Below are positions 51,370 to 60,018 of a DNA stretch of 64,000 bases, piece by piece. Both the position numbers and the translations under genes were made by a program. Every line of letters starts with the position of its first letter. Position 1 is the first letter of the stretch. Under the pieces are notes generated by a model. It was not told where the DNA came from. It saw only the letters and a program-made list of their open reading frames with translations, and ran no database searches. The stretch is taken from contig UROG01000003.1 of the NCBI GenBank assembly GCA_900549485.1, forward strand, positions 25,836 to 89,835. Reading direction: 5' to 3'. Origin of the DNA: an uncultured Eubacteriales bacterium (GTDB lineage: Bacteria; Bacillota; Clostridia; Oscillospirales; Oscillospiraceae).

Positions 51370-52425
51370 ATGAGTGAATTTGATCTGGATGTGCTGTCCG
51401 TTATAGGCGAGGCAGTGCTGATTGCGCGCGGCGAAAAAATCGTTTTTGCTAATTCTCCCGCCGTGGCGATCCTGGGCGGAAAATGCATCGGCAAACGCGT
51501 CTCCACGCTGCTCGGTACGGAGATATCCGGTATGCAGGCGGATGATTTCACCGCAAACACCGGCGTTAACGGCAAAAACTGCATCATACGCGCAACAAAA
51601 AGAAACAGGGAGCAGATATTTGTTATCAAGGAAGTGAGCCTTGACAATGTGGCGATCAACGACGCGTTCCTTTATGCGCTGCGCGAATCGCTGATGATTA
51701 TGTCCATGTCGGCGTCTCGGTTCAGGGCGCAGGGCGAGAAGACCGGAAACACGGATATGCTGGATATGGCGGACTCGCTGAACAAAAGCATCTCCTCGGC
51801 CTCAAGGATCATGGCAAACATCACGGTCGTGCGCGGTATCCAGAACGGCACGGTGAACTTCACGCCGGAGCCTGTTGACATAAGCGGTCTGTTCGCAGAG
51901 TATACGGATATCGTTTCCGCGCTCATTCCGAACGTGAAGATCGACTATGAAGCGCCCGCGGGGCTTCAGGCAAAGGTCGATCCCGCGCTTATGAAGAACC
52001 TGCTTTCAAACCTGATCTCCAATGCCGTGCTCCACGGCAAATGCGCCAGGATACACGTGCGCCTGATCGACAGCAAGGAGACGGTGGTGCTCGCCGTCGA
52101 TGACGACGGCTGCGGCATTGAAATGGAGCTGCTCTATAACGTATTTGAGCGCTACTGCGGCCCGATGGAGCTGAGTGACATGAGCCGCGGCGCGGGCATC
52201 GGCCTTTCGGCGGCCATGGGCATAGCGCGCCTGCACGGCGGCACGATGCTGCTTGAAAGCCGCGTCGGGCGCGGAACGGCGGTTCATGTGTCGCTGTGCA
52301 AAAACGGCGGCAAGACAGCGCTGCATACCGCCCTTGCCTCGGCGGAGGACGTCAAGGACTTTATCACCGGCCTTTCGGACTGCGTGGAGCAGGAACGCTT
52401 CCGCGAAGTCTACGCCGACAGTTAA
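51370..52425 (+). CDS. PAS-HATPase sensor protein lacking the H-box histidine
   Basis: 351 residues, soluble. A PAS-like N-terminus (1-100) is followed by a helical dimerisation region and a HATPase domain with N box NLLSNLISNAVLHG, G1 VDDDGCGIE, F box NVFERY and G2 GAGIGLSAAMGIARLHGG. In the DHp helix the expected FxxxxSHELRTPL reads INDAFLYALRESLMIMSMS, with no histidine. So it may be a pseudokinase, an ATP-binding sensor or an SpoIIAB-like kinase. No response regulator is adjacent. GGGGGAGTTACT precedes ATG. Own terminator. Confidence 0.78.
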   Translation: MSEFDLDVLSVIGEAVLIARGEKIVFANSPAVAILGGKCIGKRVSTLLGTEISGMQADDFTANTGVNGKNCIIRATKRNREQIFVIKEVSLDNVAINDAFLYALRESLMIMSMSASRFRAQGEKTGNTDMLDMADSLNKSISSASRIMANITVVRGIQNGTVNFTPEPVDISGLFAEYTDIVSALIPNVKIDYEAPAGLQAKVDPALMKNLLSNLISNAVLHGKCARIHVRLIDSKETVVLAVDDDGCGIEMELLYNVFERYCGPMELSDMSRGAGIGLSAAMGIARLHGGTMLLESRVGRGTAVHVSLCKNGGKTALHTALASAEDVKDFITGLSDCVEQERFREVYADS

Positions 52426-52450
52426 AACCGCGCAGTAGATATAAAAAGCT

Positions 52451-52484
52451 GACCGCTTATCTCAGGGTGATAAGCGGTCTTTTT
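52451..52484 (+). terminator. Terminator of the HATPase gene
   Basis: GACCGCTTATC (52451-52461), loop TCAGGGT, GATAAGCGGTC (52469-52479), T5. Lies between convergent genes; A5 at 52443-52447 gives some U-tract on minus for modC. Confidence 0.92.
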
Positions 52485-52487
52485 GCA

Positions 52488-53498
52488 TCATATGAACAGC
52501 ATTTTTTCGGGCAGGAGGTCGATAAATACCGCGCCGCTGCCCTCACCCTGCGGACGGCGGATGCTCATAACGGGGGAATCGGGCGGCGCGCCCTCGGGCC
52601 TTATGAGAAGGATATCCCCGCCGAGATCCGTTATCGTGCGCACGGCATGAAACGGCAGCTTCCCGCCCGCGCTTACCGCGGCGTCGGGAATGACAGCGTT
52701 TTCAAAGCCGCCGGGGATCTCCGCCGGTATTTCAAGTCCCCAATCGGGGAAGCGAACGCCGCGCTCTGTGCGTTCGGCGCGAAGGATGTTCTTATAGCCC
52801 ATCAGCTGCGCCTCGGCGGCGGACGCGGGACTTTCGGAGAGCAGCGCCATCGTCGTGACGTTTTTTACAAGCCCCTCTTCCATAACGCAGACGTTTTCAC
52901 AGTTGCGGCGGCATTCGCCGCGGTCGTGCGACACCCAGAGAACAGGCCCGTTAAAGCCTGAGAGAATGTCCGACAGCTCAAGCTCCAGATTCCACTTGAG
53001 AAAGCTGTCAAGCGCGGAAAAAGGCTCGTCAAGCAGGATGCATTCCGGCTCCGACAGCAGGATGCGCGCAAGCGCCGTGCGCTGCTGCTGACCGCCGGAC
53101 AGCTGTACGGGGTATTTCCTTTCAAGCCCCTCAAGGCGGAAGCGCTTTACCGCCTGCGCGCACAGCCGCCGCTTTTCAGCGCGGCTGCCTGCGCGTATGC
53201 CGCACTGTATGTTCTGCTCGACGGTCATGTTCGGGAAAAGCGCGTACTGCTGGAAAAGATAGCCCACGCGGCGCTCCTGCGGCGTGAGGTTTATATGCTT
53301 ATCGCGGTCGAAGAGCGTCCTCCCGCCGAGGACGATCCTGCCTCTGTCGGGCGTCATTATCCCCGCAATGCACTTGAGCGTCACGCTCTTGCCGCAGCCG
53401 GAAGCGCCCAGAAGCGCCGTCGTTGTGTTTCCGGCCTCAAACCGCACGCGCAGCGAGAACTGACCGAGATTTTTTTCTATATCGACAAGCAGACTCAT
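52488..53498 (-). CDS. modC: Molybdate ABC transporter ATPase ModC
   Basis: 336 residues. ABC ATPase: Walker A LLGASGCGKSVTLKCIAG, Q-loop YLFQQYALFPNMTVEQNI, signature QLSGGQQQRTALARIL, Walker B ECILLDEPFSALDS, H-loop LWVSHDRGE. After residue 230 a regulatory extension follows in place of a classic TOBE domain. ATG 53498 overlaps the modB stop by ATGA, so translation is coupled. Last gene of moeA-like-modA-modB-modC. Confidence 0.92.
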   Translation of the reverse strand: MSLLVDIEKNLGQFSLRVRFEAGNTTTALLGASGCGKSVTLKCIAGIMTPDRGRIVLGGRTLFDRDKHINLTPQERRVGYLFQQYALFPNMTVEQNIQCGIRAGSRAEKRRLCAQAVKRFRLEGLERKYPVQLSGGQQQRTALARILLSEPECILLDEPFSALDSFLKWNLELELSDILSGFNGPVLWVSHDRGECRRNCENVCVMEEGLVKNVTTMALLSESPASAAEAQLMGYKNILRAERTERGVRFPDWGLEIPAEIPGGFENAVIPDAAVSAGGKLPFHAVRTITDLGGDILLIRPEGAPPDSPVMSIRRPQGEGSGAVFIDLLPEKMLFI

Positions 53499-54187
53499 GA
53501 CGGATTTTTCCTCCCCCTTCCCGACGGGACAAGAAACTCCTTTTTCTCCAGAAGATTGACCGCAAGCATGATCACGGCGGAGATGGCGATGTTGACCATG
53601 ACCCATTTCAGCGCAAGAGCGTCGTTGTCGGTGCGCCACATCTGATAGACCGTGGTCGAGATGGTCGCCGTTTTTCCGGGCGTGTACCCGGCGATCATGG
53701 ACGTCGCCCCGTATTCGCCGAGGGCGCGTGCAAACGACAGCACAGCCCCCGCGATAACGCCTGAGCGGCAGCAGGGCATACGTATGCGCCAGAAAATATA
53801 TGTGTTGGAAAGCCCGAGCGTCTGCCCGGAGTAGGCAAGCGTCTCGTCAAAGGCTTCGAAAGCGCCGCGCACCGTGCGGTACATCAGCGGGAACACCACG
53901 ACGATGACCGCGAAAACCGCCGACCACCATGTCATGACCAGCCGTATCCCGAAGGTGCTCAGCACCCACGCGCCTATCACGCGTTTGGGTCCGAGAAGGC
54001 GCAGGAGCAGATACCCCACGACCGTCGGCGGCAGGACAAGCGGCAGAGTCAGTATCACGTCCAGCGCGCCCTTGAGAAGCTTAGGCAGCTTAGCGATATA
54101 GTACGCCGCGAAAATGCCCAGAAAGAAGACAGCGGCGGCGGAGATGGCGGCGATACGCAGGGAGTTCCATAGCGGATACCAATCCAT
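53495..54187 (-). CDS. modB: Molybdate ABC transporter permease ModB
   Basis: 230 residues, five to six membrane helices. ModB traits: LTLPLVLPPTVVGYLLL, the EAA loop AYSGQTLGLSNTYIFWRIRM and SFARALGEYGATSMIAGYTP. GAGGTGTCATT precedes ATG. It lies 76 bp after modA; works with ModA and ModC in molybdate or tungstate uptake. Confidence 0.95.
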   Translation of the reverse strand: MDWYPLWNSLRIAAISAAAVFFLGIFAAYYIAKLPKLLKGALDVILTLPLVLPPTVVGYLLLRLLGPKRVIGAWVLSTFGIRLVMTWWSAVFAVIVVVFPLMYRTVRGAFEAFDETLAYSGQTLGLSNTYIFWRIRMPCCRSGVIAGAVLSFARALGEYGATSMIAGYTPGKTATISTTVYQMWRTDNDALALKWVMVNIAISAVIMLAVNLLEKKEFLVPSGRGRKNPS

Positions 54188-54263
54188 AATGACACCTCGT
54201 ATAATAAGCCGAGGGACAGAGAAGTACCCTGCCCCTCAAAGGAATCGTAAAGAAAAATGTCTG

Positions 54264-55082
54264 TCAGAACGCCGGAGAGAAGCCTACAGCCTCGAATACG
54301 GCGACGGCATCATCGCTCCGGAGATAGGCGAGGAAATCCGCGGCGGCTTCCTGATGCCCGGAAGCGGAAAGCACGGCAGCGGGGTAGATGACCTGACCGC
54401 ACATATCCTTTTCGGCGCTGTCAACTACGGTGAGCTTTGCGGAGTATGCATCGGTCGCGTATATGATGCCGCAGTCAACGACGCTCTCGGAGACGGCGGT
54501 GGCGACTTCCTTGACGTTTGAGCCGTAGGTCAGGCAGGAGGCGATATCCGCCTCGTTGATATCATAATACGCGAAGATCTTCTGAGTGTACTGCCCGACG
54601 GGAACATCGCTGTTGCCTATGGCGAGCATCACGCTGCCGCTCCTGAGAAGCTCCGCAAGCTGATCGAAGCTCTCGATATCCTTGGGATTGCCGTCGGGGA
54701 CCGCAAGCGTGACCTTGTTTTGCAGCAGGTTGATGCGGCTGTCGGAGACGATCATGTCAAGACCGTCCGGGTTCTTGTCCGTGTCGCCTATGAGAGAGCC
54801 GTCAAGCGCGTTCATCTGCTTGGGTGCCGCGGAGATGAACAGGTCGCACACCGCGCCTTCCTGTATCTGGGTCTTGAGCGTTCCGGAGGAGTCGAAATTG
54901 AAGGTCAGCGTGACGTTGGGGGAAACCTCCTTGTACATTCCGGCGATCTCGGTCAGCGTTTCGGTCATGGAAGCGGCGGCGAAAACCACAAGCTCAACAT
55001 CCTCCGCTCCGGCGGCTGAGGCGTAAACGGAGAAGCAGAGAAGCATGGCAAGCGCAAGAATGAGCGAGAGCAGCTTTTTCAT
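54264..55082 (-). CDS. modA: Molybdate-binding protein ModA
   Basis: 272 residues. Signal peptide MKKLLSLILALAMLLCFSVY (1-23). Mature part: VELVVFAAASMTETLTEIAG (oxyanion-binding Ser), TFNFDSSGTLKTQIQEGA, ISAAPKQMNAL, VTLAVPDGNP, IAIGN-like LAIGNSDVPVGQY and VVDCGIIYATDAYSAKL. Whether it prefers molybdate or tungstate cannot be read. No lipobox Cys after the signal. GAAAGGAAAAGTACA precedes ATG. Confidence 0.93.
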   Translation of the reverse strand: MKKLLSLILALAMLLCFSVYASAAGAEDVELVVFAAASMTETLTEIAGMYKEVSPNVTLTFNFDSSGTLKTQIQEGAVCDLFISAAPKQMNALDGSLIGDTDKNPDGLDMIVSDSRINLLQNKVTLAVPDGNPKDIESFDQLAELLRSGSVMLAIGNSDVPVGQYTQKIFAYYDINEADIASCLTYGSNVKEVATAVSESVVDCGIIYATDAYSAKLTVVDSAEKDMCGQVIYPAAVLSASGHQEAAADFLAYLRSDDAVAVFEAVGFSPAF

Positions 55083-55163
55083 TGTACTTTTCCTTTCAAT
55101 ATGATATTATCTGTAATGCGTACTCCCGCTTTGCGGTGTGGGATTGAACGGCGTAATAAAGCC

Positions 55164-56183
55164 TTATCTGCCGAAGGGGCAGAGGGGATAGCGGCACGGC
55201 TTGCAGCCGAGACACAGCCCGCCCTCGCCGAGGGCGACGACGTCCCCCCTTGTTACAGGCACGCCTGCGGCAAGGCGCGGCAGAAGCAGGTCGAACACCG
55301 TCGCGCCCGCATACATCACGCAGCCGGGCAGACCGCATATCGCCGTGCCGTCGTCAAAATAAGCGACGAGGAACATTGCCCCGGGCAAAACCGGCGCGCC
55401 GTAGGTGACTATCCTCGCGCCGCTTGCGCGTATCCCGCCGGGGGTGTTGTCGTCCGGATCGACGCTCATCCCGCCGGTGCAGAATATGAGATCGGGCTTT
55501 TTGCCGCGCATTTCAAGGATCGCGTCCCTGACGTTCTCCACGCCGTCGCCGGAGCGGATCGTTGCGATCGTCTCTATCCCGTAGGCTTTGAGCTTTTCAA
55601 TGACCGCGGGCGTGAAAGTGTCGTTTATGACGCCCTTTTTGACCTCGCTGCCGGTGGTCACGATGCAGGCGGTCTTCTTTATAAAAGGGTGCAGCGCCAT
55701 GAGAGGCTCGTCCCCGGCGGCTTTCTCCGCCTGACGGAGCTTCTCATCCTCAATGATGAGCGGGATGACCCGCATCCCGGCAAGCTTGTCGCCCCTGCGC
55801 ACGGCAGTGCCGCCCTTGCGCGTTGCGATCATTATATCCTCCTGGGAATTGACGGCAAGAAGTCTGCCGCTTTTCACGGTGAAAAGCCCGTCGCAGGCGG
55901 CCGTAAGCTCTATCTTGCCCTCCTTGACCTCGCTGCGCAGCAGGTTCTTGTTCGCGCACAGGGCATAAAGCCGCTCCGCCGCGTCGTTTTCATGAACCAT
56001 GCCGGGCGTCATCTCATATATATACAGGTGCTCCTTGCCCATTGAGAGCAGGACGGGAATATCCTCCTCCGTCACGATATGACCCTTGCGGAACCGTGCG
56101 TCCTTATATTCGCCCTTTATGATCTGCGTGAGATCGTGACAGAGCACATGACCCGCCGCATCCTGCGTTTCTATAAGCTTCAT
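55164..56183 (-). CDS. MoeA-like molybdopterin-binding protein with C-terminal Cys cluster
   Basis: 339 residues with an MPT-binding (MogA/MoeA) domain at about 165-310: IVTTGSEVKKGVINDTFTP, DLIFCTGGMSVDPDDNTPGG and LPGAMFLVAYFDDGTAICGLP. It is shorter than true MoeA and lacks the other MoeA domains. The end CLGCKPCRYPLCPFGR has four cysteines that could hold a metal. AACGAGGTGCGGGT before ATG 56183. It opens the modABC operon and faces moaA, so a role in Mo-cofactor handling is likely; the longer in-frame reading upstream is opposite moaA and rejected. Confidence 0.82.
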   Translation of the reverse strand: MKLIETQDAAGHVLCHDLTQIIKGEYKDARFRKGHIVTEEDIPVLLSMGKEHLYIYEMTPGMVHENDAAERLYALCANKNLLRSEVKEGKIELTAACDGLFTVKSGRLLAVNSQEDIMIATRKGGTAVRRGDKLAGMRVIPLIIEDEKLRQAEKAAGDEPLMALHPFIKKTACIVTTGSEVKKGVINDTFTPAVIEKLKAYGIETIATIRSGDGVENVRDAILEMRGKKPDLIFCTGGMSVDPDDNTPGGIRASGARIVTYGAPVLPGAMFLVAYFDDGTAICGLPGCVMYAGATVFDLLLPRLAAGVPVTRGDVVALGEGGLCLGCKPCRYPLCPFGR

Positions 56184-56208
56184 ACCCGCACCTCGTTTTA
56201 ATTTAATA

Positions 56209-56237
56209 TTGAATTTTTTGTAAACTGCGACTATTAT
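56209..56237 (+). promoter_or_regulatory. moaA promoter
   Basis: TTGAAT (56209-56214), 17-bp spacer, TATTAT (56232-56237) in an AT-rich divergent region. The facing operon presumably starts in the same stretch. Confidence 0.5.
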
Positions 56238-56300
56238 ATTTTTGAAAGTCGGATTTGTCAAGACCTTATCATACTTGAAGCCTGAAAGAGAGACAAGACA

Positions 56301-57254
56301 ATGAAAGATACCTTCGCCCGCGAGATAACGTACCTGCGCATGTCGGTGACGGAGCTGTGCAATCTCCGCTGCCGCTACTGTATGCCGGAGGACGGGGTGT
56401 GCAAAAGAGAGCATGAGCAGATGCTGACCGAGGAGGAAATGATAACGGCAGTCGGCGCGGCGGCAAGCCTCGGGATAAAAAAGCTGCGCATAACGGGCGG
56501 CGAGCCGCTTGTGAAGAAGAACATCGTCTATATCTGCGAAAAAGCGGCGGCTGTTGACGGGATACGCGACGTTGCCATCACGACCAACGGCGTCGATCTC
56601 CCACGCCTTGCAAAGCCGCTCAGAAGCGCGGGAGTGAAGCGGCTCAACATCAGCCTTGACACGCTCAGCGCCGAGAAATACCGCTATATAACCCGCCGCG
56701 GCGAGCTGGACGGGGTTCTGCGCGGGATAGACGCGGCGCTTGAAGCGGGGTTTGAGAAAATAAAGCTTAACGCGGTGCTTATAGGCGGCTTCAACGACGA
56801 CGAGATACCCGCCCTTGCGCGGCTTACCGAAAAATACCCGCTGGACGTGCGCTTTATCGAGCTTATGCCGATGTACGACAGCGGCGACTTCGGTCCGGCT
56901 GCGTATATCCCGTGCAGCGCCGTGACGGAAAAGCTGCCGGAGCTTATACCGGCACAGGCGGACGGCGGCGTGGCAAAGCTGTACCGCCTGCCGGATGGCA
57001 TGGGAAACGTCGGGCTTATAAGCCCGGTGAGCGCGCATTTCTGCGCGTCGTGCAGCAGGATACGCCTGACGGCGGACGGGAAAATAAAGCCGTGCCTTCA
57101 CTCCGACGCCGAGTACTCCGTAAAAGGACTCGGCTATGAGGGGATGAGGACGCAGTTTGAAAGAGCGATACGCGCCAAGCCGCAGTGGCACGGCGTCCTT
57201 GACGCTTCAAACCGGAGCGGCGCGAGACGCAACATGAACGAGATAGGGGGATAA
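56301..57254 (+). CDS. moaA: GTP 3',8-cyclase MoaA
   Basis: 317 residues. Radical SAM enzyme for the first step of molybdenum cofactor synthesis. N-terminal cluster CNLRCRYCMPEDG (CxxxCxxC), KLRITGGEPLVKKNI, RLNISLDTLSAEKY, RFIELMPM, and the C-terminal cluster CASCSRIRLTADGKIKPCL (CxxC-x13-C) that binds GTP. The usual C-terminal GG is NEIGG here, intact. Overlaps nothing; moaC follows 2 bp later. Confidence 0.96.
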   Translation: MKDTFAREITYLRMSVTELCNLRCRYCMPEDGVCKREHEQMLTEEEMITAVGAAASLGIKKLRITGGEPLVKKNIVYICEKAAAVDGIRDVAITTNGVDLPRLAKPLRSAGVKRLNISLDTLSAEKYRYITRRGELDGVLRGIDAALEAGFEKIKLNAVLIGGFNDDEIPALARLTEKYPLDVRFIELMPMYDSGDFGPAAYIPCSAVTEKLPELIPAQADGGVAKLYRLPDGMGNVGLISPVSAHFCASCSRIRLTADGKIKPCLHSDAEYSVKGLGYEGMRTQFERAIRAKPQWHGVLDASNRSGARRNMNEIGG

Positions 57255-57256
57255 CG

Positions 57257-57742
57257 GTGGACGATTTTACGCATTTCAATGAGCAGGGCAGGGCAAAAAT
57301 GGTGGACGTGGGCGAAAAGCCCGTTTCCGTGCGCACAGCCGCGGCGGCGGCGCGTGTGCTTGTCAATGAGCGCACATTTGAGCTGATACGTTCGGGCGGA
57401 ATGAAAAAGGGCGATGTGCTCACCGTCGCGCAGATCGCGGGCGTCATGGGCGCAAAGCGCACACCGGATATCATCCCCATGTGCCATCCGATACTCATCG
57501 GCGGGATAAACCTTGAGCTGCATCTTGACGAGGAGCGCAGAAGCGTGGAGATAGAGGCAAGCGTCTCCTGCGACGGGAGAACGGGCGTTGAAATGGAGGC
57601 GCTCACGGCGGTCTCGACCGCCGCGCTGACGGTATACGATATGTGCAAGGCGGTACAGAAGGATATGGTCATTACGGACATACGCCTGCTCAGAAAGACG
57701 GGCGGCGTACACGGTGATTTTGAAAGGAGCGGGGATAAATGA
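57257..57742 (+). CDS. moaC: Cyclic pyranopterin monophosphate synthase MoaC
   Basis: 161 residues, the usual size. Start GTG 57257 after AGGGGGATAACG gives DDFTHFNEQGRAKMVDVGEK. Family motifs: AAGVMGAKRTPDIIPMCHP-like (AGVMGAKRTPDIIPMCHPIL), SVSCDGRTGVEMEALTAVST and MVITDIRLLRKTGG. Catalyses the second half of cPMP formation with MoaA. Its stop overlaps the start of the truncated moaE-like gene (ATGA). Confidence 0.96.
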   Translation: MDDFTHFNEQGRAKMVDVGEKPVSVRTAAAAARVLVNERTFELIRSGGMKKGDVLTVAQIAGVMGAKRTPDIIPMCHPILIGGINLELHLDEERRSVEIEASVSCDGRTGVEMEALTAVSTAALTVYDMCKAVQKDMVITDIRLLRKTGGVHGDFERSGDK

Positions 57743-57897
57743 AATATTCGTGCGCGGTCATCACGGAGGGATCGGCAAACTGCGCGGAGGCGGATAAGCC
57801 CGAAAAAAAGACCGCCCCGTCGGCGGATGAGTGGCTCAGAGAGGCAAAGACCGACCCGAAGGCGGCGGAATGCGGGAAATATACTGACCCATGCTAA
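57739..57897 (+). pseudogene. Truncated moaE-like gene (52 codons)
   Basis: ATG 57739 overlaps the moaC stop by 4 bp with a GGAGCGGGG site, so it was made to be translated. It reads MKYSCAVITEGSANCAEADK and PSADEWLREAKTDPKAAECG, then KYTDPC and stop. The second part resembles the start of clostridial MoaE-type molybdopterin synthase large subunits (PSVDxWLxEAKxDPxAxxxGMYLxHNG, from memory); the rest is gone. Downstream sequence is of another character. Most likely disrupted by insertion or deletion at about 57886. Confidence 0.45.
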
Positions 57898-58073
57898 GCC
57901 GTCGAACGCCTTGGCATATCAGGGCGTTCGGCAGCAGTATTTTGAACCCATTCAAAATACCCGGCGGAAAGCGCAGTCAAAAAAGTTGGGTACAGCCGAC
58001 CCGGGAGAGGGCAGCCGTACCCAGCTTTTGCTGTCATATAATGGAGCGGTACCGGCAAGGGGCGGTGCAAAGA
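57898..58073. other. Non-coding junction with hairpins after moaE-like remnant
   Basis: 176 bp with no credible gene: GAACGCC / GGCGTTC stem (57902-57927), ATTTTGAA-CCCA-TTCAAAAT stem (57941-57960), and the larger stem treated as terminator below. It looks like the end of an inserted or deleted element. Confidence 0.4.
57979..58023 (-). terminator. Terminator of the VOC protein gene
   Basis: TGGGTAC (57987-57993) pairs with GTACCCA (58017-58023), with further imperfect GC pairing inside; on the minus strand T6 follows (57979-57984). Confidence 0.65.
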
Positions 58074-58457
58074 TCAGACGGTGATCTCAATGAGATTGTC
58101 CTCGAGCGCGGAGATGCAGCTTTCATAGTAGCCGTCGCCCGTCGTCCTCGGCCCGCTGACAAGCGCATAGCCGTCTTCTTTAAGACGTGCGCTCAGCGCA
58201 TCGACCTTTTCTCTGCTCCCGACGCTGAAAGCGATATGCGCATAGCCGGTGCGTGGGAGGGCTTTCGGCGCATCCTCCGTCCCGGGCTTGCTTGTAAGCT
58301 CAAGACGCGCACCGCCGTCAAACGAAAGAAAATACGACCGGAAGCCCGTTTTCGCGTTGTGATATCCGTCGTTCGGCTTCGCGCCGAAATACCTGACGAA
58401 AAAATCTCTGGTCGCTTCCAGATCGTTTACGCACAATGCAATGTGATCAATTTTCAT
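58074..58457 (-). CDS. VOC-superfamily (glyoxalase-like) protein
   Basis: 127 residues, one vicinal-oxygen-chelate unit: [68 protein letters not shown] and [19 protein letters not shown]. Metal-ligand candidates are His5, Glu at RLELT and Glu at the NLIEI end. Small single-module members are often annotated as glyoxalases or bleomycin-resistance-like proteins; the substrate is open. GAGGTGTTGATT precedes ATG 58457. Confidence 0.85.
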   Translation of the reverse strand: MKIDHIALCVNDLEATRDFFVRYFGAKPNDGYHNAKTGFRSYFLSFDGGARLELTSKPGTEDAPKALPRTGYAHIAFSVGSREKVDALSARLKEDGYALVSGPRTTGDGYYESCISALEDNLIEITV

Positions 58458-58755
58458 AATCAACACCTCGTCTGAAAATAAGTCATACTCGTATTCACCG
58501 TAAATAATATGGAAGCGATACATTGGTATTATAACGCGTATTTTTTCTTGCTGCAACAGCATTTTTTAATTTCACGCACAGCTTTCAAAATTTTGTGCGT
58601 GAATTTTTTGCAACAATTCTTTTTTTCGTGTTATAATAAATCCAAACACACATATACCCTTCGTGTGCTCAAATTTTACAATCCAGCAACTTCGGTTTGG
58701 ACTGCCGCAACAATCCGATTCATTACCCAGACACCGAGGATGATAAAGAATAAAG

Positions 58756-58791
58756 GAAATGCTCTGACGATTGGGTTCGTCAGAGCATTTC
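58756..58791. terminator. 14-bp hairpin near the left element end
   Basis: GAAATGCTCTGACG (58756-58769), loop ATTGGGTT, CGTCAGAGCATTTC (58778-58791), then TTGTTTT on plus. The surrounding 58458-59109 holds no credible gene. Confidence 0.6.
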
Positions 58792-58813
58792 TTGTTTTCG
58801 CTGGAAATAAGTT

Positions 58814-58910
58814 GCGTCAAATTCGCGTCAAAAGGCGATTTTGATAGCATCGAAATCCGCAAAAGCCTTGTGTTTCAAGGCTTTTCAGCCTTCCGCCATC
58901 ATTCCCACTC
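58814..58910. repeat. Left mobile-element end structure (att-like)
   Basis: Two GCGTCAAA repeats with an 11-bp period (58814-58821, 58825-58832), then stem AAAAGCC (58861-58867) / GGCTTTT (58879-58885), then ATCATTCCCACTC (58898-58910). The same order of parts occurs at 63637-63724. The 13-mer is the reverse complement of GAGTGGGAATGAT, the sequence found at guaA 3' ends where many integrative elements insert (known), although no guaA is seen here. Confidence 0.55.
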
Positions 58911-59109
58911 GGCAATTACTAATCAATTTTGTTTAGAGATTATTTGTTGCCGTGTTCACTTTTCTTTCGATTATTTGATCTATCCATATTGTCCTGCCTA
59001 TATGGGCTAATGTTATCAGTTTGTTATCGGTGTTGATAACACTCGCTCCGTAACGGTGGATAATAGCAATATGTTCCGATTCAGATTATAAACGGTTTTG
59101 CTTAGGAAA

Positions 59110-59979
59110 TCAACCATTTGTTTCTGTATCTTCAATAAGATTTTTCTTTAATGCCGCAATCGTATCCTGGTTCTTTCTCAAAAGCTCTAATTGCCTGTAC
59201 GCTTTTTCTCTTAATATTTTCAGCCTTTCAATTTTAGGCACTTCCTGTCTTATCAAATCTGCATTTGTATCTTCCAGATTGATAAGCACAACCAATTCTT
59301 CTGCTGAAGCAAAATCTCTGATATTAGGAGTTTTCCCCTTTATTCCTTTTTCACTTCTCCATTGTGCTGCCGTTTTTCCAAACAAAGCCATATTTAAAAT
59401 ATCTGCTTCTGAAGCATATGTATAAGCCATTTCCTGCGGAGATAATGTGGGCGTTATCAAAAATTCTTTTACTGCATCTGTGTGGATACGATAGTTTATT
59501 TTTGAAAGTTCTCTCTTTACATCCCATCCAATCGCTAACCGATCTGCTTCATCTTTCTTTAATCGCTGATAATCTTTGATAATATAAAGCTTAAATTCCG
59601 GTGAAATCCATGAAGCAAACTCGAAAGCTATATCTGTATGGGCATAAGTGCCGCCATACCGTCCCGATTTTGATACGATACCGATTGCATCCGTTGCTTT
59701 GATCCACTGCTGCGGTGTCAACGTAAAAGCATTATCACCAGATTCTGCTTTAAACCTATCGAATTCGATAGGTTTAAAATTCGGATTGTGAATTTGCTCC
59801 CACAAGCCCAAAAATGAAATCGTAGAATGATTACGCATCCAGTTTGCCACTACGATAAAGGCATTATCTGGATTTTTATATTTTGCAATATCAGTGAGCG
59901 AAATGTAAGCTTCTTCATTAACAACATCGCCCATCACTCTGATTTCTGTTCCATTGGCTTCTATTTTCATGTTTTTCAT
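59110..59979 (-). CDS. KilA-N domain protein
   Basis: 289 residues. KilA-N DNA-binding domain at about 15-140: EEAYISLTDIAKYKNPDNAF, NWMRNHSTISFLGLWEQIHN, LTPQQWIKATDAIGIVSKSG, RYGGTYAHTDIAFEFASWIS and PEFKLYIIKDYQRLK. The C-terminal half is helical, with LSPQEMAYTYASEADILNMA and KTPNIRDFA. Common on phages and mobile elements in gut bacteria. The DNA is AT-rich relative to the chromosome. No terminal frameshift is visible. Confidence 0.85.
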   Translation of the reverse strand: MKNMKIEANGTEIRVMGDVVNEEAYISLTDIAKYKNPDNAFIVVANWMRNHSTISFLGLWEQIHNPNFKPIEFDRFKAESGDNAFTLTPQQWIKATDAIGIVSKSGRYGGTYAHTDIAFEFASWISPEFKLYIIKDYQRLKKDEADRLAIGWDVKRELSKINYRIHTDAVKEFLITPTLSPQEMAYTYASEADILNMALFGKTAAQWRSEKGIKGKTPNIRDFASAEELVVLINLEDTNADLIRQEVPKIERLKILREKAYRQLELLRKNQDTIAALKKNLIEDTETNG

Positions 59980-60018
59980 ATAATTTTCATTTTCCTTTTT
60001 AGCAATAAACCCAACTCT

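Noticed and set aside
55083..55163. Molybdenum-cofactor riboswitch before modA or in the moaA divergent region
   Set aside because: The gaps (81 and 117 bp) are too short for the known structure and I found no matching stems.
56184..57191. N-terminal extension of the MoeA-like protein reading opposite moaA
   Set aside because: The true start at 56183 has a ribosome site and matches the family start; the extension is antisense to a certain gene.
58458..59109. tRNA gene as integration target at the left element end
   Set aside because: No cloverleaf or GGTTCGANNC-type arm is present; the att-like 13-mer matches guaA-end sequence instead.
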